The notes beneath the pieces are model-generated. The model did no database searches, was not told the origin of the DNA, and saw only the letters and a list, made by a program, of their open reading frames with translations. Of a stretch of 64,000 bases of DNA, positions 1 to 9,453 are shown piece after piece. This DNA comes from Deinococcus sp. QL22. Its GTDB lineage: Bacteria > Deinococcota > Deinococci > Deinococcales > Deinococcaceae. Position numbers and translations under genes: made by a program. The DNA lies in NCBI RefSeq assembly GCF_023370075.1, contig NZ_CP097149.1, forward strand, positions 1,012,001 through 1,076,000. The letters are read 5' to 3'. How positions within the stretch are numbered: position 1 is the stretch's first letter; each line of letters starts with the position of its first letter.

Positions 1-1397
1 TCGGCGGTGCCGGGGGTCACGGCGTCGGTTACCACTGGGCCAGCCGAGGTGCCCAGGGCCAGGGTGGAGTCACCGAACTGCAGGTCCGGCGTGAAGACAG
101 TGTCGGTGCTGCTGGCGTTGGGCAGGATGTCGGCGTCGCTCAGCGAGTCAATACCGATTTCGACGTTGATCACCGGTACAGGACTGTTCACGCCGCCGGT
201 ATCAGGGTAGTTCACCTGTACCCGGAAGTTGCGGGTCTCACCGGCAGTCACGTTCTGCAGGGTGCCGTAGGCCACGCCGTTCACGGTCGTGGTGGGCAAC
301 GCGTTGCCAGCGGCGTCGAAGTAGGTCACTGTCACGCCAGCAGGCAGGTTGAGTGGGGGCAGCAGCAGGAAGGAGTCAGTCTGGGTGCCGCTGTTGGTGA
401 CCGAGTTGATGAAAGTCACGCGGTCATCGTTCACAAGCTCGGCGTCGGCCTTGGGGAAGGCCGACTGATTGTTGCCGTTGACGCCCACCAGCACCACGGC
501 GCCGTTGCCACCGTTGGGGTTGGGGTCGTTGTAGGCGGGCAGTGTGCCGCCAGGGGTGACCTGAGCAGGAGGATCCTGACGGCCGTCGGTGTTGCCGCCG
601 GGCGCGGGGGTCGTGCCACCGACGCCGTTAGCGTCGATGGGCGCCACACTCACTCCGGGGGTATACACGGTCGAACGGTTGAAGTTGTTGTTGTCCACCA
701 GGGTACTGGTGACGCCGTTGTTGGTCACCGTGACGGTGCTGGTGTAGGTGTTGTTGCCGGAGTTCTGCGCGTCAGGAGTGTTGTCGAACAGACCGGTAGC
801 CACCGGGTTGGCGCCGAAGCGCGTACCGGCGGTGGCCGCGTCAGGAATCTTATAACTCTGCACGATGGTAATGGCGGCGTTCGAGGCAATGGCCGGCGAC
901 TCGACCAGACCGTCGTTGTTGGAATCGGTCAGGGGCTGGAGCTCGCCAGCGTCAATGACGCCGTTGTTGTTGGTATCGGTGAAGGCGAAGTAGGTCAGGT
1001 TCTGAACGTCGCTGTTGGTGCGGTCTACGTTGAGGGCCGTGATATCGGGGTTGAACTGCACGACCACTGGGGTGTTGCCGGTGTTGGTGACCGTGTAGCG
1101 GAACTGCTGGACGCTGCCGGGCAGCACGCCGGCGCGGTCCAGCGTGGGATCAGGAGCGTCGGGGCTCGGCGCCGTGCCCGTATTGTTTGGCGTGACCGTA
1201 AAACTGGGCACGGGCAACACGGTCGTGGTCACCGGGTTGGACGTTGAGGTACCCGCCGTGTTGCCTGCAGCGCCCGTAGGGTCTTCAAAGGTGGCGGTAG
1301 CCACGTTGACGATCTCAATGCCGGCTTCGGTGGCGGCGCTGGCGGTACCCAGGGTCAGGGCGGCCATCAGGGAGAGCAGATAGGTGCTTTTTTTCAT
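1..1397 (-). CDS. Secreted repeat-type surface protein (5' part; 3' end outside window)
   Basis: The frame is open from the ATG at 1397 down to the window edge, about 465 codons, so the C-terminus is missing. The first ~21 residues are a signal peptide (MKKSTYLLSLMAALTLG then TASA). The rest is rich in Thr, Asn, Val and Gly and shows the pattern of DUF11-type conserved repeats: stretches such as QQFRYTVTNTGNTPVVV and ETRNFRVQVNYPDTGG, plus DTNNNGVIDAGEL and DSNNDGLVESP segments that resemble calcium-binding EF-like loops. GGAGG lies just upstream of the ATG. It follows the small secreted gene at 1461-1955 on the same strand. A cell-envelope or S-layer-associated role is inference from the domain type. 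Confidence 0.8.
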   Translation of the reverse strand, partial: MKKSTYLLSLMAALTLGTASAATEAGIEIVNVATATFEDPTGAAGNTAGTSTSNPVTTTVLPVPSFTVTPNNTGTAPSPDAPDPTLDRAGVLPGSVQQFRYTVTNTGNTPVVVQFNPDITALNVDRTNSDVQNLTYFAFTDTNNNGVIDAGELQPLTDSNNDGLVESPAIASNAAITIVQSYKIPDAATAGTRFGANPVATGLFDNTPDAQNSGNNTYTSTVTVTNNGVTSTLVDNNNFNRSTVYTPGVSVAPIDANGVGGTTPAPGGNTDGRQDPPAQVTPGGTLPAYNDPNPNGGNGAVVLVGVNGNNQSAFPKADAELVNDDRVTFINSVTNSGTQTDSFLLLPPLNLPAGVTVTYFDAAGNALPTTTVNGVAYGTLQNVTAGETRNFRVQVNYPDTGGVNSPVPVINVEIGIDSLSDADILPNASSTDTVFTPDLQFGDSTLALGTSAGPVVTDAVTPGTA

Positions 1398-1460
1398 GGT
1401 GTTCCTCCGAACAGAATAGGGATGGAGTGGAGAGCGGACTGACAGTGCTTCCGAACTGCT

Positions 1461-1955
1461 TTATCTGACCTGGACGCGGTAGCCGAGTTTTAGTGGCTCG
1501 TTGGCCCGTAGTTCACTGATGAACCAACGTACGGCTGTGTATTCACTGGGCTTCACGTCCACGTCCTTCTGCACCGCCTTGCCGTTTTCAGTCACTGTGA
1601 TCTTCTTTTTCAGTGGGGCCGGCGCGAATGTCTTGCCGCCATCAGCGGAGAACTCGGTGCGCACCGCAGTCATGCCCTGCTCAGGGGCCAGATACACCGT
1701 GCTCTTGGGGACAGGCAGCGTCACCGGCACGTTAAGCAGGGTTTTGGCAGCCGTACTGCGAACTGTGACGACCTGACTGAGTACCGAGCCGGGCAACACG
1801 TTGCCGGGATTGGCCTTGAACACTTCGGTGGCTTTACCATCCACAGTGACGCGCTCTACCGAGCTGAGCATGAGACTGAGGCTGACGGGCGAAGCTGCCT
1901 GTGCAGATGCTAACCCAGCAGTCAGCAGCAGTGCACTTAGTAGGCGGTGAGGCAT
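1461..1955 (-). CDS. Small secreted protein, DUF11-like
   Basis: 164 residues with an N-terminal signal peptide ending near AQAAS. A good Shine-Dalgarno (AGGAGA) precedes the ATG. The mature part has one beta-rich module: VLPGSVLSQVVTVRSTAAK, then a proline-rich strand (VPVTLPVPKSTVYL), then TVTENGKAVQKDVDVKPSEY and a C-terminal LGYRVQV strand. The same order of motifs occurs in the protein at 39921-40445 (LPNDILREEVTVTN, VTENGKSVTKQV, LSFRVKV), so the two are paralogues. It lies directly upstream of the large surface protein on the same strand and may be co-transcribed. The biochemical function is unknown. Confidence 0.8.
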   Translation of the reverse strand: MPHRLLSALLLTAGLASAQAASPVSLSLMLSSVERVTVDGKATEVFKANPGNVLPGSVLSQVVTVRSTAAKTLLNVPVTLPVPKSTVYLAPEQGMTAVRTEFSADGGKTFAPAPLKKKITVTENGKAVQKDVDVKPSEYTAVRWFISELRANEPLKLGYRVQVR

Positions 1956-2636
1956 CGAATTCTCCTGAAAGTTTTCATGAAGGGCGGAAGCGGGCGAGGG
2001 CGAGCCGGGCGGTTCAGCGAGTTCTCTAAACGTTCGAACACAACTTCTTACACCTTAGTGTTCCGCCTCTTGCTCATGACTTACAGATGGATTCCCCGAT
2101 AATCTGCGTGTCAGCGGCGGTGCCCAAGGTCAGCTAAGCTATCAGCGAAAGAACCCGGAAGGGCTGATGCGTAATAAAACTCCTTAGTAGTTTGGACGCT
2201 AGGATTTCGGGGGGACCTGAACTGGGCTGTCTCCCCTGCTCGGCTACGGTCGGGCGACTGATCGGACGCTGCCTGATCCCGTCCCCGGGTTTAAGGCAAA
2301 CTTAATCTAATTTCAATTCCATAACGGGAACCTTACAAAAATGAGCGAATATGAGAGAGTGTTCTCCGTAAACCTCAAGAGAACATTTTCCAGCCATATC
2401 CCAGACATGCTGTCCTAGACGGGTGATTTAAGATTGACTCTTATCAGATTTGTGAAGTGTACCTTCTAGGCCTACCGGTTCATCAGAAATTGAGACGGGC
2501 CTTGAAATAAAAAAGTGTGAGTCGCAGCTCTTACTAATTCGACCTAGTCTGCAAGAGGGGACGAAAAACGAGCTGCCAACCGACCTTGAGGGCGATTCGA
2601 GGGCTGGTTCGAGAGCATTTTCGCCCGCTGGACGGC
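1956..2636. other. Non-coding stretch, no gene recognised
   Basis: About 680 bases upstream of the secreted gene pair. It is more A+T-rich than its surroundings and has stops in all frames. It probably holds the promoter of the 1955 gene, but no confident -35/-10 pair stands out. Confidence 0.5.
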
Positions 2637-3126
2637 TCAGGGTGAACCTGAGCCGTCAGACAGGAGAAGGCCGTCCGGACCCCGACTCAGCGCGGACTGA
2701 ACCGCACGCAGCCCACTCTTGAGAGAACTCAGTGCCTGCTGCCAGTGGGGACCGACGAAACTCCGATCCCTACGCCGCACGGTCTGAAGCCTTTGACACG
2801 AGTAGCTAGGTCGCGACGGTCAGGACCAACATTAGCTGTTCCAGGCTGGATGCGTCCGGGAGTTGGGAAGTGTTCAGACCGAACAGGCTGCTTTTGTCGT
2901 CCAGAAAGCTTTCATCAAACTGAAAGTTCTCGCCGTATTTAGCAAAGGCTTTGGTGCCGCTCACTTCATCACTCACCACCTGCCACTGTGTTCTGTGTTG
3001 AGCAGAGCTGTGGGAAGCTGGCTTGTCATTCCATCTCGAGCCATCAAGCCTCACCACCGATACAGCCTCCCTCTCGGGAGGTGTGGGTATGCTCAGCCCG
3101 GGGTTAAACCCTGGCTTTCCACCCAC
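2637..3126 (-). pseudogene. IS4-type transposase remnant (C-terminal part)
   Basis: On the minus strand the frame at 2806-3126 encodes [10 protein letters not shown], then [10 protein letters not shown], then [19 protein letters not shown] followed by a leucine-rich tail ending LVLTVAT. This matches the conserved end of IS4-family DDE transposases, including the region of the catalytic Glu (Y..N....E...D.K). An in-frame TAG follows. The homologous reading resumes in another frame as [20 protein letters not shown] and stops at 2637-2639. The N-terminal half is not recognisable upstream. It is a decayed copy with at least one stop and one frameshift. Confidence 0.55.
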
Positions 3127-3491
3127 TCCCTCCTCTATAGCGTTTCATCTCCAAGAGGAAACCTTACAAATACCTTTCAAAATCTGGCCGGCTGCCTTGG
3201 ACGGGTAGACAATTGGTAGAGAGTCTGGCCCTGTTGCCGAAGTGGTTTGAGAATCAACAGCCCGTAGTTCATCGCCTGACTTACACCTGTCCGATGGGTC
3301 AGCGGAACCTGAAAGAGGGGCAACCTTTATCAGCCCTCTGATACTGGGAGGCACAGAACAGATACATCCAGGGCACGCTGACCCTGGACAACATATGCTC
3401 GGTATTCCAAGCCTTCTTCCTCTTGTCTGTATAACAGGGGTGGATGGGGTGTTGCCCTCCTGTTGTCTGCCGCCATGGCCTTGTTAGGAAC
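3127..3491. other. Non-coding stretch between IS remnants
   Basis: Only short overlapping frames without recognisable motifs are present. It could be the decayed 5' half of the IS4-type element, but I see no residue-level match. Confidence 0.35.
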
Positions 3492-3563
3492 TGGTAATGC
3501 TCCAGCAATGACTTCCAGAACCTGACCCTTGTGAAGCGAGGGACGAGCACACTGGAGAGCATC

Positions 3564-3851
3564 ATGGGGAAACAACGGAAAACCTGGACGACCGACGTCA
3601 AAGAAGCCATGGTCCTGAGCGTCTTGCGTGGAGAGTTGGGCGTGGCGGAAGCGGCCCGACAGCATGATGTCCATGAAAGCCTGATCCACAGTTGGAAAGC
3701 TCAATTCTTGGAGGCGGGCCGTGCCCGCCTCGCGGGAGATCGTCCGGATCAAGGTGTGAGTATGTTAGAGCGGGAGAACGACCGACTGAAGCGCATTGTG
3801 GCGGAGAAGGAATTGGAGCTTGATATTGCGCGAAAAGTGCGGCGGCTCTGA
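3564..3851 (+). CDS. IS3-family transposase OrfA
   Basis: 95 residues. The N-terminal half is a helix-turn-helix (VLRGELGVAEAARQHDVHES, then LIHSWKAQFLEAG). The C-terminal half is a leucine-zipper-like helix (MLERENDRLKRIVAEKELEL), the usual OrfA layout for DNA binding and multimerisation. The ATG at 3564 is chosen because the residues before it have no family match. orfB begins 2 bases after its stop in another frame, as expected for IS3 elements. OrfA itself looks intact, but the element cannot make a full OrfAB. Confidence 0.8.
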   Translation: MGKQRKTWTTDVKEAMVLSVLRGELGVAEAARQHDVHESLIHSWKAQFLEAGRARLAGDRPDQGVSMLERENDRLKRIVAEKELELDIARKVRRL

Positions 3852-4198
3852 CGATGATTGATACGATCGTCCTCCGGCAGAGCCATCCCCAGATCAGCTT
3901 GCGGCGCTTCGCCCAATACGCCGAAATCCCGTATGGGCGACTTCGCGACGATCAGCACAGCGCACCGGTGCGCTGTGCGCGCCAACAGCATCGGGATGAA
4001 CTGTACGAGCAAGTGCGCCAGACCGCGTTGTTACACCCAAATTCGGGCTACCGGCTGCTGTACCAGGAATTGAAAGCTCAAGGCCAAGCCATCGGATTGC
4101 ACCAGATTCGAGTGGCGCTCGGTGAACTGCAACTCCATCCTCCGCAGCCTCGGAAAATAAGACACCCTTCTCCCAAAGTGTCTGTATGTCAACAATAA

Positions 4199-4380
4199 GG
4201 TGAGGAGAGAGCGTCGCCCTCAAAGTGTCTGCGCTTGTCGCTTGGACTGGAATGGCGCGTTCTCTTTCTCAACGGCACCACACCGCTGCTCTTCGCTTGA
4301 TACCAGGCTGCCTGCGGGCCCCATCCAGAACAGACCTGCGCGGGTGGGGGTTCGGCGCCACACATCTACTGGAGGACGCC
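4199..4380 (+). ncRNA. Candidate IS110 bridge RNA region
   Basis: IS110-group elements are known to encode a target- and donor-guiding bridge RNA in the non-coding end upstream of the transposase. Here 4299-4324 reads GATACCAGGCTGCCT, two variable bases, then GGGCCC, with AT and CTGCGCG close behind. The same block occurs at 5956-5979, upstream of the second IS110 copy. Shared sequence outside the coding region supports an RNA or DNA element under selection. Exact RNA ends and loops cannot be set by eye. Confidence 0.45.
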
Positions 4381-5325
4381 ATGATCATTCTTGGACTTGA
4401 TCCCCACCCCACGACCCATACCGCCGTCGCTCTCGATTCGCGTGGACTGGGACTGGACAGCCTGAGCGTCCAGAACGACGCCGAAGGCCTGAATCAGTTG
4501 TGTGCTTGGTCTGCTCGTTTTGAACTGCACTGCTGGGCCATTGAAGGTGCAGGCAACCGGTACGTGGCTCCCCTGCTGGCCCTGCTCTTTGCCAATGATC
4601 AGTCGGTGTCTCACATCCACCCCAGCCTGACCCGTCAGTACCGTGCGCGTCGCGGCAAGAAAAAGAACGACCTGGTCGATGCCGAGAACGTCGCTCGGGT
4701 GCTGCTGGCCAACCCGCAACTCCCGCCCGACCAGCTCAGCGAGCAGCGTACCCGGTTGCAGGAATTGTCCCGCACGCGGGACAAGCTGGCTCAGCAGCGC
4801 AAAGCGAACCAGATGATGCTCGAAGCGCTCCCAGATACCATGGCTGCCTCGCTGAGCACCGCCCTGCAGGCGGTGCTGACTTCTCTCGAAGCAGCATGGA
4901 AAGAGCGGGAACACGCCATGGCGACCCTGGTCGCTCAAGTGGCCCCCACCCTGTTGACCTTGCAGGGGATCGGCGTGGTGCTGGCCGGCACCGTACTGGC
5001 CGAAATGGGTGACATCCAGCGGTTTGAAAACGTCCATCACTTTGCCAGTGACTGCGGCGCTGCCCCCGTGGAGCGGGGCAGCGGAAAGAACACACGCTGG
5101 TGCGTGAACGTCGGTGGCCACCGACAGCTCAACCCTGTGCTCCACCTGATGGCCTTGACCCGGCGACGCTGTGACGAACGCACCAAAACATTTGTGGCCA
5201 AGAAGGAGCAGGAGGGAAAAACAAAACGGGCGGCCCTTCGAGCACTCAAGACGCACCTGGCCCGCGAGCTGTACCGAACCTTGCACGCCTGTCACCTGGG
5301 CAGCCCCATCCCTGCCCCTTCATAG
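4381..5325 (+). CDS. IS110-family transposase (DEDD), intact
   Basis: 314 residues; the ATG at 4381 follows a strong ribosome site (GGAGG). The N-terminal RuvC-like DEDD domain shows LGLDPHP (first Asp), WAIEGAGN (Glu) and DLVDAENVAR (two Asp). After a coiled-coil middle comes the Transposase_20 domain with LLTLQGIGVVLAGTVLAEMG and SDCGAAPVERGSGKN, which carries the candidate catalytic serine. No stops or shifts are seen, so this could be an active RNA-guided recombinase. It shares close motifs with the broken copy at 6011-6984. Confidence 0.88.
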   Translation: MIILGLDPHPTTHTAVALDSRGLGLDSLSVQNDAEGLNQLCAWSARFELHCWAIEGAGNRYVAPLLALLFANDQSVSHIHPSLTRQYRARRGKKKNDLVDAENVARVLLANPQLPPDQLSEQRTRLQELSRTRDKLAQQRKANQMMLEALPDTMAASLSTALQAVLTSLEAAWKEREHAMATLVAQVAPTLLTLQGIGVVLAGTVLAEMGDIQRFENVHHFASDCGAAPVERGSGKNTRWCVNVGGHRQLNPVLHLMALTRRRCDERTKTFVAKKEQEGKTKRAALRALKTHLARELYRTLHACHLGSPIPAPS

Positions 5326-5915
5326 GATCTTTTTGAGTCTTTTCCCCGCCGACTTGACATACCAGGTTCCAGTCCTCAGGACTGGCCCGAAGGCCGCCGG
5401 GTACAGATCGACGCGGGCGCGCCTCTCCCTCCCGGACGGCGTCTGCTGGATCTACTTCGTGCTGGACGTTCTTTCACGGGTGGTCTTGGCCAGCCGGGTG
5501 GTGCGGAGCTTATCCATGCACCTCGCCAAGCTCACGCTTGACGAAGCGGTCGCTGTCCTGCGGGCCGAGGGCCACCCGGACACCCTCCTCGTGCAGAGTG
5601 ACGGTGGCAGCGACTTCACGGGTGAGGTCTTTCAACAGGGCTGTTTGAAGTACGGCCGCTGGGTGCGCTCAAAAGTCTCCCAGCCCGGCGGCACCGGAAT
5701 CTTGGAGAGACTCAACAGAACCTACAAATATCAATTTGCTTTCCGTCACGACTGGCAGACGATGGCTGAAGTTCGTACGGCCATGCCCGAGTTTCACCGC
5801 TGGTACAACCACCAGCGCCGTCACTCGGCGCTGGGCTACGCCACGCCTTGGTCTACACTCACCTCATCGGCGAACGCTCGCAACGCCGCTTGAAGAATTT
5901 CTTGGAGCATTACCA

Positions 5916-6010
5916 CTGCACACCACCATCCTCAGCTGGATCCGCTGCGTCGCCAGATACCAGGCTGCCTTGGGGCCCAATTTGACAGAGCTGCGCGCGG
6001 CTCATCCCGC
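5916..6010 (+). ncRNA. Candidate bridge RNA of the second IS110
   Basis: This short interval lies between the right inverted repeat of the IS3 element and the second IS110 coding region. It repeats the block found upstream of the first IS110: GATACCAGGCTGCCT, then GGGCCC, at 5956-5977, followed by GAGCTGCGCG. The block lies about 73 bases before the transposase start equivalent here and 82 in the first copy. Confidence 0.4.
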
Positions 6011-6984
6011 TTGAATTTGGAGGTTGGGCTGATCACAGTCGGACTTGATCCCCATCCTGACAGTCACACCGTGGCTGCCCTTGACGAGCAGGGCACTCCG
6101 TTAGCATCTCTGACGGTTGCGAACACCGCTGAAGGTCTCGCGCAGCTGCAGATGTTCGCGCTACCGTATCCGTGTCGGCAATGGGAGATCGAAGGTGCGG
6201 CGAACCGCTTCATCATGGCGTTTGTCAGCCAACTCCTGGCGGGTCACGAACCAGTGACCCACATTCCTGCAACGTTAACAAGCCGGTACCGGGCTCGAAA
6301 GGGCCGTAAGAAGAACGACGTCGTTGATGTACAAAACGCCGCTCGAGCGCTCATCGCCAATCCGGAGTTACCGAAGTTTGCGTTGGGGGCACAGCAACGT
6401 GCATGCAGGAGCTCACCCCCGCTCAGCGCAAGCTCTCTCAAGAACACCAGGCACACAAGGCGACATTGGCATCGCTGGTGGCCACGTCCTCTGTGCGCCC
6501 CATCTTGGAAACGGTGATGAAGACCCCCCTAGAGCAGCTGAAGGTGCTCGAGAAGCAACTCAAGGCGGTCCTGACCTCCTGAATGCCGAGCTTGCTCGAG
6601 GTTCAAGGGATTGGGCCTGTCGTGGCAGAGATCGTGTTGGGTGAAACAGGGAGGATTGAGCGCTTCAAAAATAAATGTCATTGTGCGAGCGACTGCGGAG
6701 CCGCACCTGTTGAGCGGGGGAGCGGTCAGACCACTCGAATGCAGCTCAACACCGGTGGGAATCGGCGCCTCAACTGGGCGCTGCACATCGTGGCGATTGT
6801 GCGGTTGCGACAGGATGAGCGCACCAAAGCATTTCTCGCCAAACTGAAGGCTGCTGGCAAAAATCAACGGACTTCACGGCGCATTCTCAGAACCCATAGT
6901 GCACGGGAACTGTTTCCTGTATTGCGTCAAGCGGCGTCCGCGACGACGACTCCCGCGCTGAGAATCAACGCGGACGCCGCTTGA
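6011..6984 (+). pseudogene. IS110-family transposase, frameshifted and interrupted
   Basis: The N-terminal part reads VGLDPHPDSHTVAALDEQG, WEIEGAANRF and DVVDVQNAAR, the DEDD domain. Near 6395 the match moves to another frame (MQELTPAQRKLSQEHQAHK). A TGA at 6580-6582 interrupts it, and it continues as LLEVQGIGPVVAEIVLGETG and SDCGAAPVERGSGQ to the stop at 6982-6984. The codon equivalent to the intact copy's ATG is CTG at 6029. At least one frameshift, one stop and a lost start make it a relic. Confidence 0.8.
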
Positions 6985-7477
6985 CAGGCTTATACCAAGT
7001 TCCCAACATCACGACAAAGGTTTCCTCGTCGGCGAGCGCCAGTGCTTGAGCTTGGCCCAGCCAGTCCACACGATCTGCCGACCTGCCCAAACGGCCATCC
7101 GGAGTAATCAACCAGTGCCCCACCCAATCGATGTCGCTGTCTCCCTCAGTGAGCGCGTTGCTCCAACCCAACACGTAGCAGTTATTCAAATAAAATGCTG
7201 ACGAGTCGTCAGGTAACAGGCCCGGCGGCACTCCCCGAGCCGCTTGGGCGATGTGCCTGACCCCATAGGGGCGCCTACCAAACAGCGGTCCACTGTGAAA
7301 TTCACTGGGGACGTAAAGGTAGGTCAGCAAACGCCAGCGGACGTCCAGGGTCAACTCAATGACTTCTGGCGGCCGTGCCTGAGCATCAGAGCGAGGATGA
7401 TCGTTCGTCAATCCTAGAAAACGTTGCCGGGCAGCCCTGGGACAGGAAGAGGTTTTGCAGGCCCACTTGGAAGTCAT
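6965..7477 (-). CDS. Hypothetical protein between IS elements
   Basis: About 170 residues from the ATG at 7477; the frame stays open upstream to 7621, so the start is uncertain and no ribosome site is clear. Recognisable only as an acidic-aromatic soluble protein (FYLNNCYVLGWSNALTEG, DIDWVGHWLITPDGRLG, FVVMLGTWYKP). Its 3' end overlaps the end of the decayed IS110 by 20 bases tail to tail. Other frames at 7440-7570 also look partly coding, so the 5' end may be frameshifted. No function is assigned; it may be cargo or a remnant of the region before IS invasion. Confidence 0.4.
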   Translation of the reverse strand: MTSKWACKTSSCPRAARQRFLGLTNDHPRSDAQARPPEVIELTLDVRWRLLTYLYVPSEFHSGPLFGRRPYGVRHIAQAARGVPPGLLPDDSSAFYLNNCYVLGWSNALTEGDSDIDWVGHWLITPDGRLGRSADRVDWLGQAQALALADEETFVVMLGTWYKPVKRRPR

Positions 7478-8189
7478 GGCCGAGCCCGTGTGGGTCTGCA
7501 CTGCAACGTCAGTGTCGCGGACAACGTCCTGCGAGTAAAGGGGCCGTCGAGCATGAGATACACGCCTGGGAAACCCACTGTAATGCGCGGTTGGTCCACG
7601 TGAACTGGCAATTCGCAACACCAGCGGCTCGGGAAACTCGGACGGTACTATCTAAGTATGCCGCATCTAACATCTAGATAAACTTCGCTTGAAGTATCTT
7701 TAGCCCGCTGAGAAGTGCAGCACGGAGTTCAGCAACCGAGTTATAACAGCGGCGAGGCATGAGGAGGCCCTTGAGCTTGCGCCAGACCTCCTCAATGAGG
7801 TTGAGAAAGGGCGCGTAGGGTGGAAGATAGCGAAGGTACAGGCCCTGTTTCTCCCATCCCACAGTCTTTTCCTTGAGTTTCGCTCCCTTTCACAAGGGAG
7901 CGATGTCCAACACGACGACCGTCAGCTGGTCAGGACGACAGTTGCCTGCCAGCGTGTCCAAATAAGCGATGACCTGATCCCCATTGCACGTGCCTTCCAG
8001 TTCGCGAACTTCCAGCTGTTCTGCGCAGTTGTGCAGGCTGTAGCTACCGATGAGATTGATCCGTCCAGAGGATCCCCACCGAGTGGGGATCTCAAATTGT
8101 TGCCCAGAGCCTCGCCTAAACCACGTCGCCCCCACCGATAACATCAGAGAGGCCAGTCTGGTCGAGATATTTGAGGGTCAATTTACCGT

Positions 8190-8425
8190 CCAGTGCCCCG
8201 TTTTGTGTGTTGGGCCAGATCCGTCACACTACGGATGGTCAGGTCCATTCCAGGTCGCCAAACCAGGCCCTTTTTATGGCCCACCAAGGCCGCACGCTAG
8301 ATCTGGCCGACCTGGGCTCTTTCTCTGCAACGCTGAACCCTATCCGAGGCCGAAGAGCCTGCACCACAAGAACAGTGCCGAGAAAGTCGTGCCTGACACG
8401 CTTTGCCCATCTCAGGAGGTGCAGC
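8190..8425 (+). ncRNA. Candidate bridge RNA region of the third IS110
   Basis: About 235 non-coding bases separate the left IS630 fragment from the IS110 transposase ATG. The stretch holds self-complementary runs such as ATCCG/CGGAT at 8219-8236 and GGCC pairs near 8270-8280, consistent with a structured RNA. The block shared by the other two copies is not clearly present, so this is the weakest of the three. Confidence 0.3.
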
Positions 8426-9453
8426 ATGTTGGTGCTGGGGATTGACGTCGGAAAACGAGAGCTCTTCGTTCAGCTGCAAGATGCCTCAGGAGGCTGGCTG
8501 GGTCAACGCGGCCCCGTGGCGAACACACCCGCCGGACTTCAACAGTTAAGCCATTGGATCTCGACGTTCGCGCCACCCGAGCAGGTTCAGGTCGTGATGG
8601 AGGCGACCAATGTCTACTGGGAGCGCTGTGCACATCATTTTCAAGCGCTCGGGTGTGTCGTGAGTGTGGTCAACCCAGCGCAGATCAAATATTTTGCGCG
8701 TTCTGTGCTGCGTCGGGGCAAAACCGACGCGATGGATGCGGAGCTGATCGCGCGGTATGGCGTCGTGATGCATCCGGGCCGCTGGACGCCACCCAGCAGA
8801 GCTTTAAACGATCTGAAGCAGCTCACTCGAGAACGGCTTCCCGTTCTCGTGCGCCGGACTCAGGAGCACAATTATCTGCAAGCGTTGCAAGACGCTCATT
8901 ACGCTTCAGAGACCGGGGTGAAGCTGGCCCAGCAGCGGTTAGATCTCGTGATGGAGCAACTTGTGGAGATTGAAGCGGCGATGCATGCGCTGATTCATGC
9001 CGATGAAACATTGTCGCAGCAACTGAAGTTGCTGCTGAGTGTGCCGGGGTTTGCCTTCGTGTCTGCAGCAACGATGTTGGCGGAGACCGTGGGATTTGCC
9101 CAGCTCGAGACCAGGCGGGAGATTTCTGCGGCCGCAGGCCTGGCTCCCTCTCCACACCAGTCGGGAACCAAGCGTGGCCGAGGAAGTATTTCCAAAACCG
9201 GCAACGCCCGTTTGCGGCGGATCGCGTATCTCTCGGCCTTGGGGGAGCAAGGTCACACAGCCGAATGCGAACCTACTATCGCCATTTGCGGGATACCGGC
9301 AAGCCAGCCAAAGTGGCTTTGGTCGCGCTGGGACGCAAACTCTTGATCACTGGGTTGGCGGTGGTGAAATCTGGGCAACCTTACCAGGATGACTTTTGTC
9401 GTGCTCAAGACGGAACTGGTCCAACACCGACAACCACCCATCCAAAGCCTTGA
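8426..9453 (+). pseudogene. IS110-family transposase with C-terminal frameshift
   Basis: The ATG at 8426 follows AGGAGGT. The DEDD domain is present (LGIDVGKRELFV, VVMEATNVYWE, KTDAMDAELIARYG). The Transposase_20 domain follows (LLSVPGFAFVSAATMLAETVG, SAAAGLAPSPHQSGTK). At the G-run near 9241 the open frame leaves the family match and runs on to 9346. The true C-terminus (MRTYYRHLRDTGKPAKVAL, LLITGLAVVKSGQPY) continues in another frame to 9453. Restoring one G in that run would rejoin them. It inserted inside the IS630 transposase gene. It differs clearly from the other two IS110 copies. Confidence 0.75.

Larger units (their letters stand above)
4165..5345. mobile_element. IS110-family element inserted in the IS3 orfB
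   Basis: The boundaries are approximate, placed where OrfB homology stops (about 4164) and resumes (about 5373). The element carries a ~215-base 5' non-coding region and an intact transposase (4381-5325). No inverted repeats or target duplication are visible, as expected for IS110. The 5' region contains two similar sub-motifs, CCCAAAGTGTCTG and CCTCAAAGTGTCTG, near its left end. Confidence 0.7.
3854..5893 (+). pseudogene. IS3-family transposase OrfB, split by IS110 and frameshifted
   Basis: The 5' part (3854 to about 4164) encodes the helical HTH_21-type region (HPNSGYRLLYQELKAQG, HQIRVALGELQLHPPQPRK). The rve integrase core resumes at about 5373 with GRRVQIDA in one frame, then shifts to the frame giving SLPDGVCWIYFVLDVLSRVV. 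The DDE triad is still visible: D in VQIDA, D in QSDGGSDF and E in GTGILERLN. The C-terminus ends WYNHQRRHSALGYATPW. The roughly 1.2-kb insertion plus one frameshift near 5410 make it non-functional. Confidence 0.8.
3492..5915. mobile_element. IS3-family element interrupted by an IS110 element
   Basis: The ends are imperfect inverted repeats: TGGTAATGCTCCA at 3492-3504 and its complement TGGAGCATTACCA at 5903-5915, with further partial matches inward. Between them lie orfA (3564-3851) and a broken orfB whose two halves flank an IS110-type insertion. Without the insertion the element would be about 1.25 kb, normal for IS3. No clear target duplication is visible outside the repeats, perhaps because a second IS110 lies immediately to the right. 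Confidence 0.75.

Noticed and set aside
3190..3270. Possible tRNA-like segment (GGTAGAGAGTCTGG...).
   Set aside because: No GGTTCRA T-arm, no acceptor-stem pairing and no anticodon arm could be built. No tRNA or rRNA was found in the window.
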